DNA from: CAUPWF01 sp964367905
GTDB lineage: Bacteria; Bacillota; Clostridia; Lachnospirales; Lachnospiraceae
Assembly: GCA_964367905.1 (NCBI GenBank)
Contig: CAYIZP010000004.1
Coordinates: 1 to 64,000, forward strand
Reading direction: 5' to 3'
DNA length: 64,000 bases
The notes beneath the pieces are model-generated. The model made no database searches. It was not told where the DNA came from and worked only from the letters and a program-made list of their open reading frames with translations. The translations under genes and the position numbers were made by a program. This document shows, piece by piece, positions 16,688 to 26,400 of this stretch; within the stretch, counting starts at the first letter, position 1, and each line of letters begins with the position of its first letter.

Positions 16688-17677
16688 TTAAAATGATTTA
16701 CTATCACTGATAAATTCTATAAACTGCCCTGTTCCAATGGCAACAACCTTCATAGGTTCCTCCGCTGTCATAGTGTTAATACCTGTGCCCTCTTGAATCA
16801 ACTCCTCTAATCCGCGTAACATCGCACCTCCACCAGTTAAAACAATTCCTCTCTCTAGGATGTCTGCTGACAACTCTGGTGGTGTCTGTTCCAATACACT
16901 AATTACCGATTCTACAATTTGACTGGTAACTTCTTTCAAAGCCTCCTCTGTTTCCTCAGAAGTAACTACAACTGTTTTTGGTAACCCCGAAACCAAATTT
17001 CGCCCACGGACTTCCATGGATGTTAATTCTCCTTGATCGTACGTAGTTCCGATTTTAATCTTGATATCTTCTGCAGTTCTTTCCCCAATTAAAAGATTAT
17101 GCTTCTTTCTCATAAATCGCACAATCGCCTCGTCAAAATCATCCCCCGCTATTTTTAGTGATGTATTCACCACTGTTCCACCAAGCGAAATCACAGCAAT
17201 ATCAGTCGTCCCTCCACCGATATCAACAATCAGATTTCCACAAGGTTTGGAGATATCGATGCCTGCACCGATTGCAGCAGCAACTGGTTCTTCGATTAGA
17301 TGAACCTCTCTTGCTCCTGCAGCATAAGTCGCTTGCTCCACTGCATTTTTTTCTACCTCTGTTACCCCTGACGGTACACAAATGCTAATTCGTGGCTTCT
17401 TCAGAGTTCTGCGTCCCATTGCCTTTTGCACGAAATACTTTATCATCTTCTCTGTAATCGTATAATCTGAGATTACCCCTTGTCGCAGTGGGCGTACTGC
17501 AACAATATTTCCAGGCGTTCTACCTAGCATCAATCTCGCTTCTTCTCCAATTGCTTTTACTGTATTTGAATCTCTATCAAATGCTACGACAGAAGGCTCT
17601 TTTAACACCACACCTTTGCCCTTAACATATACAAGAACACTTGCTGTTCCTAAATCTATTCCCATATCACTTGCCAT
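16688..17677 (-). CDS. mreB: Rod shape-determining protein, MreB/Mbl family
   Basis: This actin-like filament protein guides lateral wall synthesis in rod-shaped cells. Motifs of the actin ATPase fold are intact: phosphate-1 MGIDLGTASVLVY, connect-1 and phosphate-2 in LIVDIGGGTTDIAVISLGG (about residues 154-172), and adenosine motif GIVLTGGGAMLRGLEEL near 281. The GKGVVLKEPSVVAFD and GRTPGNIVAVRPLRQGVI stretches are close to both MreB and Mbl, and I cannot decide between the paralogues. No mreC or mreD follows, which favours an Mbl-type stand-alone gene. It is expressed from a promoter placed at the very end of uvrA. Confidence 0.94.
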   Translation of the reverse strand: MASDMGIDLGTASVLVYVKGKGVVLKEPSVVAFDRDSNTVKAIGEEARLMLGRTPGNIVAVRPLRQGVISDYTITEKMIKYFVQKAMGRRTLKKPRISICVPSGVTEVEKNAVEQATYAAGAREVHLIEEPVAAAIGAGIDISKPCGNLIVDIGGGTTDIAVISLGGTVVNTSLKIAGDDFDEAIVRFMRKKHNLLIGERTAEDIKIKIGTTYDQGELTSMEVRGRNLVSGLPKTVVVTSEETEEALKEVTSQIVESVISVLEQTPPELSADILERGIVLTGGGAMLRGLEELIQEGTGINTMTAEEPMKVVAIGTGQFIEFISDSKSF

Positions 17678-17710
17678 TTCATTGTGACCTCCAACTTCAG
17701 ATTACTATCT

Positions 17711-17739
17711 ATTATAACCAAATAGTGTCAATTTATCAA
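17711..17739 (-). promoter_or_regulatory. Promoter of mreB/mbl
   Basis: On the minus strand TTGATA (17739-17734) and TATAAT (17716-17711) are 17 bp apart. The -35 overlaps the stop codon of uvrA, so mreB has its own transcription start directly behind the uvrBA operon. Confidence 0.7.
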
Positions 17740-20564
17740 TAAGTATTCAAAAGAGGTTTTAGATATGCTCCTGTATAGGATTGTTCGTGATTAGAAACAT
17801 CTTCTGGAGTTCCCTCTGCTATAACAGTTCCACCCCTCGCTCCACCTTCTGGACCGATGTCTATAATATAGTCTGCTGTCTTTATCACTTCTAGATTATG
17901 TTCGATTACAATTACCGTATTTCCTCCAGAAGAAAGTCTTTGCAATATTTCTGTGAGTTTATGAACATCAGCAAAATGAAGTCCAGTTGTCGGCTCGTCT
18001 AGAATATAGACTGTTTTTCCTGTACTTCGTTTACTCAACTCTGTTGCAAGCTTGATTCGCTGCGCCTCTCCCCCTGATAGCTGAGTAGAAGGTTGTCCCA
18101 ATCGAATATAACCCAAACCAACATCCAATAAAGTGTCCATCTTGCGTTTGATACTCGGTACATTTTCAAAAAAAACTGCCGCTTCTTCTACCGTCATATT
18201 TAGGACATCGTAGACATTCTTCCCTTTATAATACACATCGAGGGTTTCTCTATTGTATCGTTTTCCCTTACACACTTCACAAGGCACATATACATCTGGA
18301 AGGAAATGCATTTCAATCTTCAAGATTCCATCTCCACTACAAGCTTCACATCTACCACCCTTCACATTGAAGCTGAATCGTCCTTTTTTATAGCCTTTTG
18401 TCTTAGCATCTTGTGTGGCTGCGAACAAATCGCGAATCAGGTCAAATACCCCTGTATAGGTTGCTGGATTGGAACGTGGAGTTCGTCCAATCGGTGATTG
18501 ATCAATATTTATTACCTTATCTACGTGTTCAAGCCCAGTCACTCTATCATGTTTTCCAGGAATCAATCTTGCCCGATTCAATTCTCTTGCAAGCACCTTG
18601 TAGAGAATTTCATTCACAAGCGAACTCTTACCCGACCCAGATACTCCTGTCACACAGGTCATCACACCGATTGGGAATTCCACATCGATGTCCTTCAAGT
18701 TATTTTCTCTCGCACCATATACCTTGATAGAATTCGTTGCTTGTCTTCTCTCACTCGGCACTGGAATCTTCGTTCTACCACTCAAATATGCTCCCGTAAT
18801 CGAAGACTTATTTTTCATAATTTGCTTCGCAGTACCTACCGCCGTCACCTCTCCACCGTGTTCTCCAGCACCTGGTCCAATGTCGATGATATAGTCCGCT
18901 TCCTTCATCGTATCTTCGTCATGTTCCACCACAATCAAAGTATTTCCCAAATCTCGCAATCGCTTCAGTGTTCCAAGTAATTTATCATTATCCCTCTGGT
19001 GGAGACCAATGCTCGGCTCATCCAATATATAGACCACACCTACTAAACCCGAACCAATCTGGGTAGCCAATCGAATTCTCTGTGCTTCCCCACCCGATAA
19101 GGTTCCTGTGGCTCTCGATAGCGACAAGTAATCCAAACCTACATTGATCAAGAAATTCACCCTTGCTTTGATTTCCTTCAAGAGTTGCTCTCCGATGAGT
19201 TGCTGCTGTTGGCTCAAACTTAAACCCGCAAGAAAATCATAGAGTTCTTGAATTGGCAACATGGTTACTTCTGCAATATTTTTCTCACCAATTGTAACTG
19301 CAAGTGCACTCTTCTTCAATCTCTGCCCACCACATTCGTGACAAGGAGTAATTCGCATAAATGTTTCATACTCCGCTTTAGCCGACTCGGAAAAAGTCTC
19401 TTTATACCTACGTTCCACATTCTTAATAATCCCTTCAAATGTGACATCATAAACTCCCTCTCCTCGTTCTCCTTTATAAGGAACCCGAATCGGTCTACTT
19501 CCAATTCCATAGAGTAATAAATCCTGTATCTTCTTTGGATATTTGTTAAACGGTGTCTCTAGATCAAATCCATACTCTTTCATCAACACCTGTAAGGTTG
19601 CATTGGCAAAGCTTCCTTCACGATTGCATGATTGCCACCCACTCACGACTATCGCTCCTTCGCTAATGCTAAGACGCTTATCCGGTATCATCAGATCCGC
19701 TTCAAATTCCATCTTGTAACCCAGTCCAAAACACTCAGGACAAGCTCCAAACGGGTTGTTAAAAGAAAAACTCCTCGGTTCAATCTCTTCGATACTAATC
19801 TCACAGTCCGCACAAGAAAAGTTCTGGCTAAACTGTAATTCTCTGTCTCCGATTACATCTACCGTCATCAACCCTTCGGCAAGCTGCAACACCGTTTCCA
19901 CAGAATCACTAAGTCTTTTTTCAATCCCTTCTTTCACAATCAAACGATCCACAATGATTTCAATGGAGTGTTTTATATTTTTATCCAATTCAATCACTTC
20001 GGTTAATTCATACAAGCTGCCATCGATTCGCGCACGAACATAACCACTTCTCCGTGCCTTCTCTAGTAACTTGGCATGGGTGCCCTTTCGCCCCCGAACC
20101 ACAGGTGCCAAAAGCTGAATCTTGCTATTTTGTGGTAGTTCCATAATATGATCCACCATTTGATCCACTGTTTGCTTTTTGATTTCCTTGCCACAATTCG
20201 GGCAATGTGGAATTCCAATTCTCGCATAGAGTAGTCTCATATAATCATAAATCTCCGTTACCGTTCCAACTGTAGAACGGGGATTTCGATTGGTAGACTT
20301 TTGGTCAATAGAAATGGCTGGCGAGAGTCCTTCTATACTCTCCACATTCGGTTTTTCCATCTGTCCCAAAAACTGTCTCGCATAGGATGACAGCGATTCC
20401 ATATAACGTCGTTGTCCCTCTGCATAGATGGTATCAAACGCCAGAGAGGACTTCCCAGATCCACTCAATCCTGTTAAAACCACAAATTCATCGCGTGGTA
20501 TATCTACATCAATATTTTTTAAATTATGCTCATTGGCACCTCTAATTTTTATATATTGTTTCAT
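17736..20564 (-). CDS. uvrA: Excinuclease ABC subunit A
   Basis: UvrA finds bulky DNA lesions and loads UvrB in nucleotide excision repair. The 942-residue protein has two ABC ATPase halves with Walker A motifs GLSGSGKSSLAF (about 31) and GVSGSGKSSLV (about 640), two signature motifs LSGGEAQRIRLA and LSGGEAQRIKLA, and zinc-binding Cys pairs (CPNCG, CADCE/CPECFG, CEACSGDG/CEVCKGKR). The start overlaps the end of uvrB by 4 bp, so the pair is translationally coupled and shares the LexA-type promoter at 22575-22614. Confidence 0.98.
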   Translation of the reverse strand: MKQYIKIRGANEHNLKNIDVDIPRDEFVVLTGLSGSGKSSLAFDTIYAEGQRRYMESLSSYARQFLGQMEKPNVESIEGLSPAISIDQKSTNRNPRSTVGTVTEIYDYMRLLYARIGIPHCPNCGKEIKKQTVDQMVDHIMELPQNSKIQLLAPVVRGRKGTHAKLLEKARRSGYVRARIDGSLYELTEVIELDKNIKHSIEIIVDRLIVKEGIEKRLSDSVETVLQLAEGLMTVDVIGDRELQFSQNFSCADCEISIEEIEPRSFSFNNPFGACPECFGLGYKMEFEADLMIPDKRLSISEGAIVVSGWQSCNREGSFANATLQVLMKEYGFDLETPFNKYPKKIQDLLLYGIGSRPIRVPYKGERGEGVYDVTFEGIIKNVERRYKETFSESAKAEYETFMRITPCHECGGQRLKKSALAVTIGEKNIAEVTMLPIQELYDFLAGLSLSQQQQLIGEQLLKEIKARVNFLINVGLDYLSLSRATGTLSGGEAQRIRLATQIGSGLVGVVYILDEPSIGLHQRDNDKLLGTLKRLRDLGNTLIVVEHDEDTMKEADYIIDIGPGAGEHGGEVTAVGTAKQIMKNKSSITGAYLSGRTKIPVPSERRQATNSIKVYGARENNLKDIDVEFPIGVMTCVTGVSGSGKSSLVNEILYKVLARELNRARLIPGKHDRVTGLEHVDKVINIDQSPIGRTPRSNPATYTGVFDLIRDLFAATQDAKTKGYKKGRFSFNVKGGRCEACSGDGILKIEMHFLPDVYVPCEVCKGKRYNRETLDVYYKGKNVYDVLNMTVEEAAVFFENVPSIKRKMDTLLDVGLGYIRLGQPSTQLSGGEAQRIKLATELSKRSTGKTVYILDEPTTGLHFADVHKLTEILQRLSSGGNTVIVIEHNLEVIKTADYIIDIGPEGGARGGTVIAEGTPEDVSNHEQSYTGAYLKPLLNTY

Positions 20565-22525
20565 TGTATTCCTTTCAATTCTATCATCTTATCTCTAAGC
20601 ATGGCTGCCGTTTCAAAATCCAATTCAGCCGCAGCCTTACGCATCTGTTTTTCTAATTGCTTGATTGTTTTCTCTATTTCTTGCTTTGACATCGATTCTG
20701 GGTCTATCTCTATCTTATTCTCTACTTTCTTCGATATACTGATCAAGTCCCGAACTGCCTTCTTAATGGTCTGCGGAGTAATTCCATGCTCCTCGTTATA
20801 TCGCATCTGAATTTTCCGCCTTCTTGCTGTTTCTGTGATTGCCAGATTCATAGAATCCGTAATCTTATCCGCATACATGATTACATGACCCTCTGCATTC
20901 CTAGCAGCACGACCGATTGTCTGAATCAATGATGTCTCCGAACGTAGGAATCCTTCCTTATCCGCATCTAAGATTGCCACAAGTGTAATCTCTGGAATAT
21001 CTAGTCCTTCTCTCAATAGATTAATTCCAACAAGGACATCGAAGACATCCAATCTCATGTCTCGAATAATCTCCATACGTTCTAGAGTGTCCACATCCGA
21101 ATGCAGATACTTGATTCGAATCCCAACTTCTTTCATATAATCTGTCAAGTCTTCTGCCATTCGCTTAGTTAAGGTGGTAATTAAAATTTTATTTTTCTTC
21201 GCAATCTCTTTCTTCACTTCGGAAATCAAATCATCAATCTGACCCTTAACTGGCCTTACCTCCACCTCTGGATCTAACAATCCCGTCGGTCGAATGACTT
21301 GCTCTGTTCGCAGTAATTCATTCTCTTCCTCGTACTTTCCAGGCGTTGCAGATACAAATAACACCTGATCAATCTTCTCCTCAAACTCACCAAAATTCAG
21401 AGGACGGTTATCCTTTGCCGATGGTAGGCGAAATCCAAAATCAACTAACGTAGACTTCCTCGATTGATCTCCAGCATACATTCCTCCAATCTGTGGAATT
21501 GTCTTATGGGACTCATCGATGATAATCAGAAAATCCCTTGGAAAATAATCAATCAAAGTATGGGGTGGTTCCCCCTCTGCCGTTCCCGTAAGGTGTCTAG
21601 AATAATTCTCAATCCCCGAGCAAAATCCAGTCTCCCTCATCATCTCAACATCGAAATTTGTACGCTCTCCAATTCTCTGAGCCTCGATTAATTTGTCTTC
21701 CTTCTTAAAATTCTTTATACTCTCTACTAATTCTTCTTCTATCGCTTGAATCGCACCATTCATTCGGTCTTGAGAAACAACATAGTGAGAAGCTGGAAAT
21801 ACAGAGATGTGATTCAATTCCGTCTTCGTCTCTCCTGTCAGTCCATCTACTTCTACAATTCGCTCAACCTCATCACCAAAGAATTCAACTCTCCAAGCCA
21901 CATCCTCCGAATACGCTGGGAATATATCTAGTACATCTCCCTTTACTCGAAATGTTCCACGATGAAAGTCCATATCATTTCGATCATACTGGATCTCTAT
22001 GAGCTTGCGAATCACTTCATCTCTATCCTTTATCATCCCCGGTCTCAGTGATACTACCATCTCATGATAGTCAATCGGACTTCCCAAACCATAGATACAA
22101 GATACACTTGCAATGATAATCACATCACTTCGCTCTGCTAGTGCTGCAGTCGCAGAATGTCGCAACTTATCGATCTCATCATTAATAGAGGAATCCTTCG
22201 CAATATAGGTATCCGATGATGGCACATAGGCTTCTGGTTGATAGTAATCGTAATAAGATACAAAATATTCTACCGCATTCTCTGGAAAAAATTCCTTGAA
22301 CTCTCCATATAATTGAGCAGCTAATGTCTTGTTATGTGCAATAATCAGAGTTGGTTTATTCAGTTTTTGAATTACATTTGCCATGGTAAATGTCTTACCC
22401 GACCCCGTAACTCCTAACAAGGTTTCACACTGATTCCCTTCTTGAAATCCTTTTACCAGCTCAGAAATCGCTTGTGGCTGATCTCCTGTCGGCTGAAATT
22501 CTGAAACTAATTTGAACTGTCCCAT
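20561..22525 (-). CDS. uvrB: Excinuclease ABC subunit B
   Basis: UvrB is the damage-verifying helicase-like subunit. It has Walker A GVTGSGKTFT (about 39), the beta-hairpin YYDYYQPEAYVP (about 92) that inserts between the strands at the lesion, the DESH box IIIDESHKTIPQ (about 337), helicase motif VI (QTIGRAARN, about 540) and a C-terminal UVR domain (LDFETAAMLRDKMIELKG) for UvrC contact. At 654 residues it is full length. It is the first gene of the uvrBA operon, behind a promoter with a LexA-like box. Confidence 0.98.
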   Translation of the reverse strand: MGQFKLVSEFQPTGDQPQAISELVKGFQEGNQCETLLGVTGSGKTFTMANVIQKLNKPTLIIAHNKTLAAQLYGEFKEFFPENAVEYFVSYYDYYQPEAYVPSSDTYIAKDSSINDEIDKLRHSATAALAERSDVIIIASVSCIYGLGSPIDYHEMVVSLRPGMIKDRDEVIRKLIEIQYDRNDMDFHRGTFRVKGDVLDIFPAYSEDVAWRVEFFGDEVERIVEVDGLTGETKTELNHISVFPASHYVVSQDRMNGAIQAIEEELVESIKNFKKEDKLIEAQRIGERTNFDVEMMRETGFCSGIENYSRHLTGTAEGEPPHTLIDYFPRDFLIIIDESHKTIPQIGGMYAGDQSRKSTLVDFGFRLPSAKDNRPLNFGEFEEKIDQVLFVSATPGKYEEENELLRTEQVIRPTGLLDPEVEVRPVKGQIDDLISEVKKEIAKKNKILITTLTKRMAEDLTDYMKEVGIRIKYLHSDVDTLERMEIIRDMRLDVFDVLVGINLLREGLDIPEITLVAILDADKEGFLRSETSLIQTIGRAARNAEGHVIMYADKITDSMNLAITETARRRKIQMRYNEEHGITPQTIKKAVRDLISISKKVENKIEIDPESMSKQEIEKTIKQLEKQMRKAAAELDFETAAMLRDKMIELKGIQ

Positions 22526-22574
22526 CTAATTGCTCCCATCACGTTCATTTATTCATCTACAATTTTGCACATTG

Positions 22575-22603
22575 ATTATACCATAGCAAATTTTTATTTG
22601 CAA
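22575..22603 (-). promoter_or_regulatory. Promoter of uvrBA
   Basis: On the minus strand -35 TTGCAA (22603-22598) and -10 TATAAT (22580-22575) are spaced by 17 bp, 50 bp before the uvrB start. The -35 overlaps the LexA-like box. Confidence 0.75.
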
Positions 22604-22614
22604 ACAAATGTTCG
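22601..22614 (-). promoter_or_regulatory. LexA-type SOS box of uvrBA
   Basis: The minus strand reads CGAACATTTGTTTG, one mismatch from the Gram-positive LexA/DinR palindrome CGAACNNNNGTTCG. It overlaps the edge of the -35, where a repressor would block RNA polymerase. uvrBA is an SOS operon in Bacillus, so the match is expected. Confidence 0.75.
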
Positions 22615-22632
22615 TTTTTACAATAAAACTAT

Positions 22633-22660
22633 TTGTATTTGTGTTATTTCTATGTATTAT
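22633..22660 (+). promoter_or_regulatory. Possible promoter of the yesL-like gene
   Basis: TTGTAT (22633-22638) and TATTAT (22655-22660) are spaced by 16 bp on the plus strand, 75 bp before the gene start. Both boxes deviate from consensus, so this is a weak call. It diverges from the uvrBA promoter 30 bp away. Confidence 0.4.
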
Positions 22661-22735
22661 AGGACATAGGTATTGAATTATACTTCCAAGTTGTATATAA
22701 TTCCAATAGACTTATTTCATTACAAAGGAGATCGT

Positions 22736-23404
22736 ATGAGAAATTTATTTAATTTGGATAGTCCGATTATGCGAGGATTATCCCGTGTGTTTGATTTATT
22801 TGTGCTAAACATCATGTTTATTGTCAGCTGTATCCCGATTGTTACCATTGGCGCCGCTTGCACTTCTATGCATTATGTTTGCCTAAAGATTGCCCGCGGA
22901 GAAGACCCTTATATATTCAAGAGCTATATCAAGGCCTTCAAGGAAAATTTCAAGCAAGCAACCCTATTATGGCTCATCATCATGGGCGTGTTCGGCATCT
23001 TAATATTAGACATTATGGTTCTTCGTACAACGGAAGGTGCATTTATGGAGATCCTACGTACTGTGATCTTGATTCTCACTGTATATGCGTACATTGTTCA
23101 ACTCTATATCTTCCCGACAATCGCTCGCTTTCAGTGTACAAAAAAAGAAGCGATAAAGAACGCCTTCATATTCTCTATCGTTCATTTACCAAAAACCATA
23201 TTGTTAACGATAGTGAACGGAATTCCAATTATTTTAGCATTTATATCGCCAGAGGCATTCTCTCTATTGGTCTTTATGCTACCACTCATTGGATGTGCTA
23301 TTATTTTCTATCTATCTTCTTTCATCATCAACTCTGTATTCAAAAAATACGAGCCAGAAAAGGAAGACGATACAGACGAATACAAAACCCTATCTTGGAT
23401 GTAA
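22736..23404 (+). CDS. YesL family (DUF624) membrane protein
   Basis: The 222-residue protein begins NLFNLDSPIMRGLSRVFDLFVLNIMFIVSCIPIVTIGAA, the hallmark of the YesL/DUF624 family, followed by four further hydrophobic segments. Family members usually sit beside carbohydrate ABC transporters and may assist their membrane assembly; no such transporter is here, so its partner is unknown. The ATG at 22736 has AAAGGAG 5 nt upstream and is the natural start; an earlier in-frame ATG has no site. It is the only plus-strand gene between 1 and 33.9 kb and is followed by a strong terminator. Confidence 0.88.
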   Translation: MRNLFNLDSPIMRGLSRVFDLFVLNIMFIVSCIPIVTIGAACTSMHYVCLKIARGEDPYIFKSYIKAFKENFKQATLLWLIIMGVFGILILDIMVLRTTEGAFMEILRTVILILTVYAYIVQLYIFPTIARFQCTKKEAIKNAFIFSIVHLPKTILLTIVNGIPIILAFISPEAFSLLVFMLPLIGCAIIFYLSSFIINSVFKKYEPEKEDDTDEYKTLSWM

Positions 23405-23410
23405 AAATCA

Positions 23411-23440
23411 AGGACAGTGGAATCTCCACTGTCCTCTTTT
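23411..23440 (+). terminator. Intrinsic terminator after the yesL-like gene
   Basis: Stem GGACAGTGGA (23412-23421)/TCCACTGTCC (23425-23434) with a 3-nt loop is followed by a CTTTTGTT tract on the plus strand. It lies 7 bp behind the stop codon. Confidence 0.85.
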
Positions 23441-23443
23441 GTT

Positions 23444-23493
23444 AGGGACGGGGAAGGATGAAACAAACTATGTTTCACATCTCCTCCATCCCT
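23444..23493. repeat. Dispersed palindromic element, variant with TGAAAC inner stem
   Basis: Imperfect outer arms AGGGACGGGGAAGGATG and CATCTCCTCCATCCCT enclose an inner stem TGAAAC/GTTTCA. It fills the space between two convergent genes. Outer arms resemble those at 50420, 51948, 54555 and 60859. Confidence 0.6.
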
Positions 23494-26400
23494 TTATTTC
23501 GCGTATTTCTCTGTGAATTCTGATATCGGCATTGGCTTATCAAAATAATATCCTTGCCCTTTTGAGCATCCCATCTCTTTCAGAATCTTATACTGTTCCT
23601 CGTATTCAATCCCCTCTGCTACTGAAATCAAACCATCTAATTTATCACAAAGAACTAAAACCACTTCTGTCAAAGCTTTTGACTTTTCATTGGTATGAAT
23701 ATCATCTACTAACTTCATGTCAATTTTCACCTCATCAAAGTCAGACATTACAAATGACGTTAGATTAGAATATCCGCTACCAAAGTCATCTAACGATATC
23801 AAGAATCCAGCATCTGCAAAACTCTGTATAATATCTCTTAGAACTTCTTCGCTTATCGCGTTCGTTGTCTCGGTTATCTCAATTACAATCTGTGATTTCT
23901 CAACTCCATACTTATCACAAATTGATGTAAACCGCTCCACAATATCCTCTTCCGCAATTGTCATTCGCGAGCAGTTAATGGCAACTGTGGATACTTGTGT
24001 ATGCCCTGCCATCCTCCATGATTGCAGTTCTTTGCATACACTTTCGAACACAAACAAATCAATTTTAGATATAATCCCCTCTCTCTCATAAAAAGGAATA
24101 AATGCAACTGGAGCTTGATAAAACCCTCCCGCACCCACACGCCTCACAAGAGCCTCTGCACTTCGAACTTTTTCCTCTGCCAAATCCATCTGTGGCTGCA
24201 AGAAAACTACATATTTTCCGTCTAATATTTCTTTGTCAAGATTGTCAGCTAAAATCTTTTTATACCTTTCACTTCCATCTAAATCATCTTTATCAGTAGT
24301 TTGTGCATCAAAATTCTTATTCCAAGTATATCCAATACTAGTTCGAAACTCTTCCCCAGCTAATTTCTCCTTTAGCAACTCAACCTTGTCTTCAAAGACA
24401 CTCTCCTCTAGATTTTCCTTATAGACAACAAATTCATCTCCTCCCATACGGTAGACATCCTTCTCAAAAATATCTGTCAAAATATCAGCTAATCTCTTGA
24501 TTATTGTATCTCCGTATAGAATTCCTTTTGCATCATTGATTGCCCCTAGTCCTCGGATATCTATATAAATTACTCCTAAACTTTCTATGTAGTTATCGTT
24601 CACATCTCGAATCGCTTCTATATAGCTCTGTCTGTTTTTGATTCCAGTAAGACTATCATAATAACTTAATTTATTCAATTCTTCCACAAGCTCTGTCTCA
24701 TCCAAAAAGTTAGCAACAAACTTTGCTACAGATTGAATAATCATGGTCTTTTTAGGATTTTTCTTTGGATTGTCTACACCTACAAAACCTGTCACATCTC
24801 TACCATTTGATACAATGGAGCCTATTACTATATGAGATAAATGCTGATATTCCATCAATTTATATTCTTTTGATTGAGAAGGCATCTCCGGATCATCTAT
24901 GTGCATGGTAAAGGCAAATTCTCTCTTGCATCGTTCAAACAAAAACTCCAATTCTGATATTGGTAGATTGTTTAACTCATTCTTGTACGACTGAACTCCA
25001 TCCACACACCATTCAAATGTATTCGTTACAAACTTGCCATCTTCACTCACCTCGAAGATATAACTTCTCTCAGCTTGATAGTAATCTACTACACTCTCTA
25101 ACAACTTATACACGGAGAATAATGGTTCGCTACCTGAATGTAACCTCTCTACACAATCCATCAAGAATCTTTCATCTTCTAGCTTCTCCTTCATCTCTCG
25201 TTCCAATGTGGTAGTCTTAGAAATATCTAGTGCTATTTCAAGTCTTGCCAATTTCCCATTGAACGGAATCAGCTTATCCTTTAACAAAAATGTTTTATCA
25301 ATAACTGGATTATAGAATGACCACTCATAAAAATCGTCCTGCGTCAAAAGATGATTGGTGCAAAATTCACATGGTTTCGTTTTTCCTTGTAAAACTTCAT
25401 AGCATTTTTTACTCCGCCATACCTCTTCCTCTGGATTCCCTACTGCTTGAATCGCAGTATGATTTAAATACAACAAGTCATAGTTATCTGTATCTGATAT
25501 ATAAACAACCTCGTCCGCGCTATCTAGAATATGTGTAGAATTCTTATTATATTCGGCCAACAACTCCACTTCGTCTCTTAGGTGTCTACCTTGAAGAATG
25601 ATGGACAATAGTTTCCCTATGTATTGTAAGCTATTAATTTCTCTTTCAGTCCATATTCGCGTTTTAGTGCAATCATCTAATCCAATAAAGAACGTCATCA
25701 CGTCGTCTTTTTTTACTTGTGCATGTACGAACGACAGAATCCCCTGATTCACCATGGTTTCAAACGCAGTGTCATACTCTAATGTTTCTCTTAAATTATT
25801 GGAATAGATAATCCCATTATGGGCCTTCTTTACAAAATCTCTAAAAACATGGTTCGGTAATTCTTGTAAATCATCAATTTCGCTACTAATCCCCTCTTCA
25901 CACCATTCAAATGTATTATTATACGTCTCTCCATTATCTAATGATTCAAAAATATAGGAACGATCCGCCTCATATCGTTGGCCAATATATCTCAGTGTCA
26001 AATTGATCGATGTCACATCTCCATTTCGCTCATAAAGAATATTGAACACTGTTGAAATCAAATCGTAATCAAAAAAGTTCCCCGCAATTCTGTCAGCATT
26101 TTCAATCTTTGTAGTATTACTCATTATTCCCGTGCTCAACTCATGTGAATATGTAATAAATCTATTTTTCCCAAGAGCCTTCGCTTGATACAATGCTTTG
26201 TCTGAATTTCGATATAATTCTTCATATGTCCTTCCACCATGTGGATACATTGCAATCCCAATACTTCCTGTAATCGAATAATCTCTATATTCGCCTGAAT
26301 AGGTCTTACTATAAACTTCTAATATCTTCTTGGCTTTTTTTTCTACCATTTCTTTATCTGCTATATTTTCCAAAAACACAACAAATTCATCTCCACCAAT

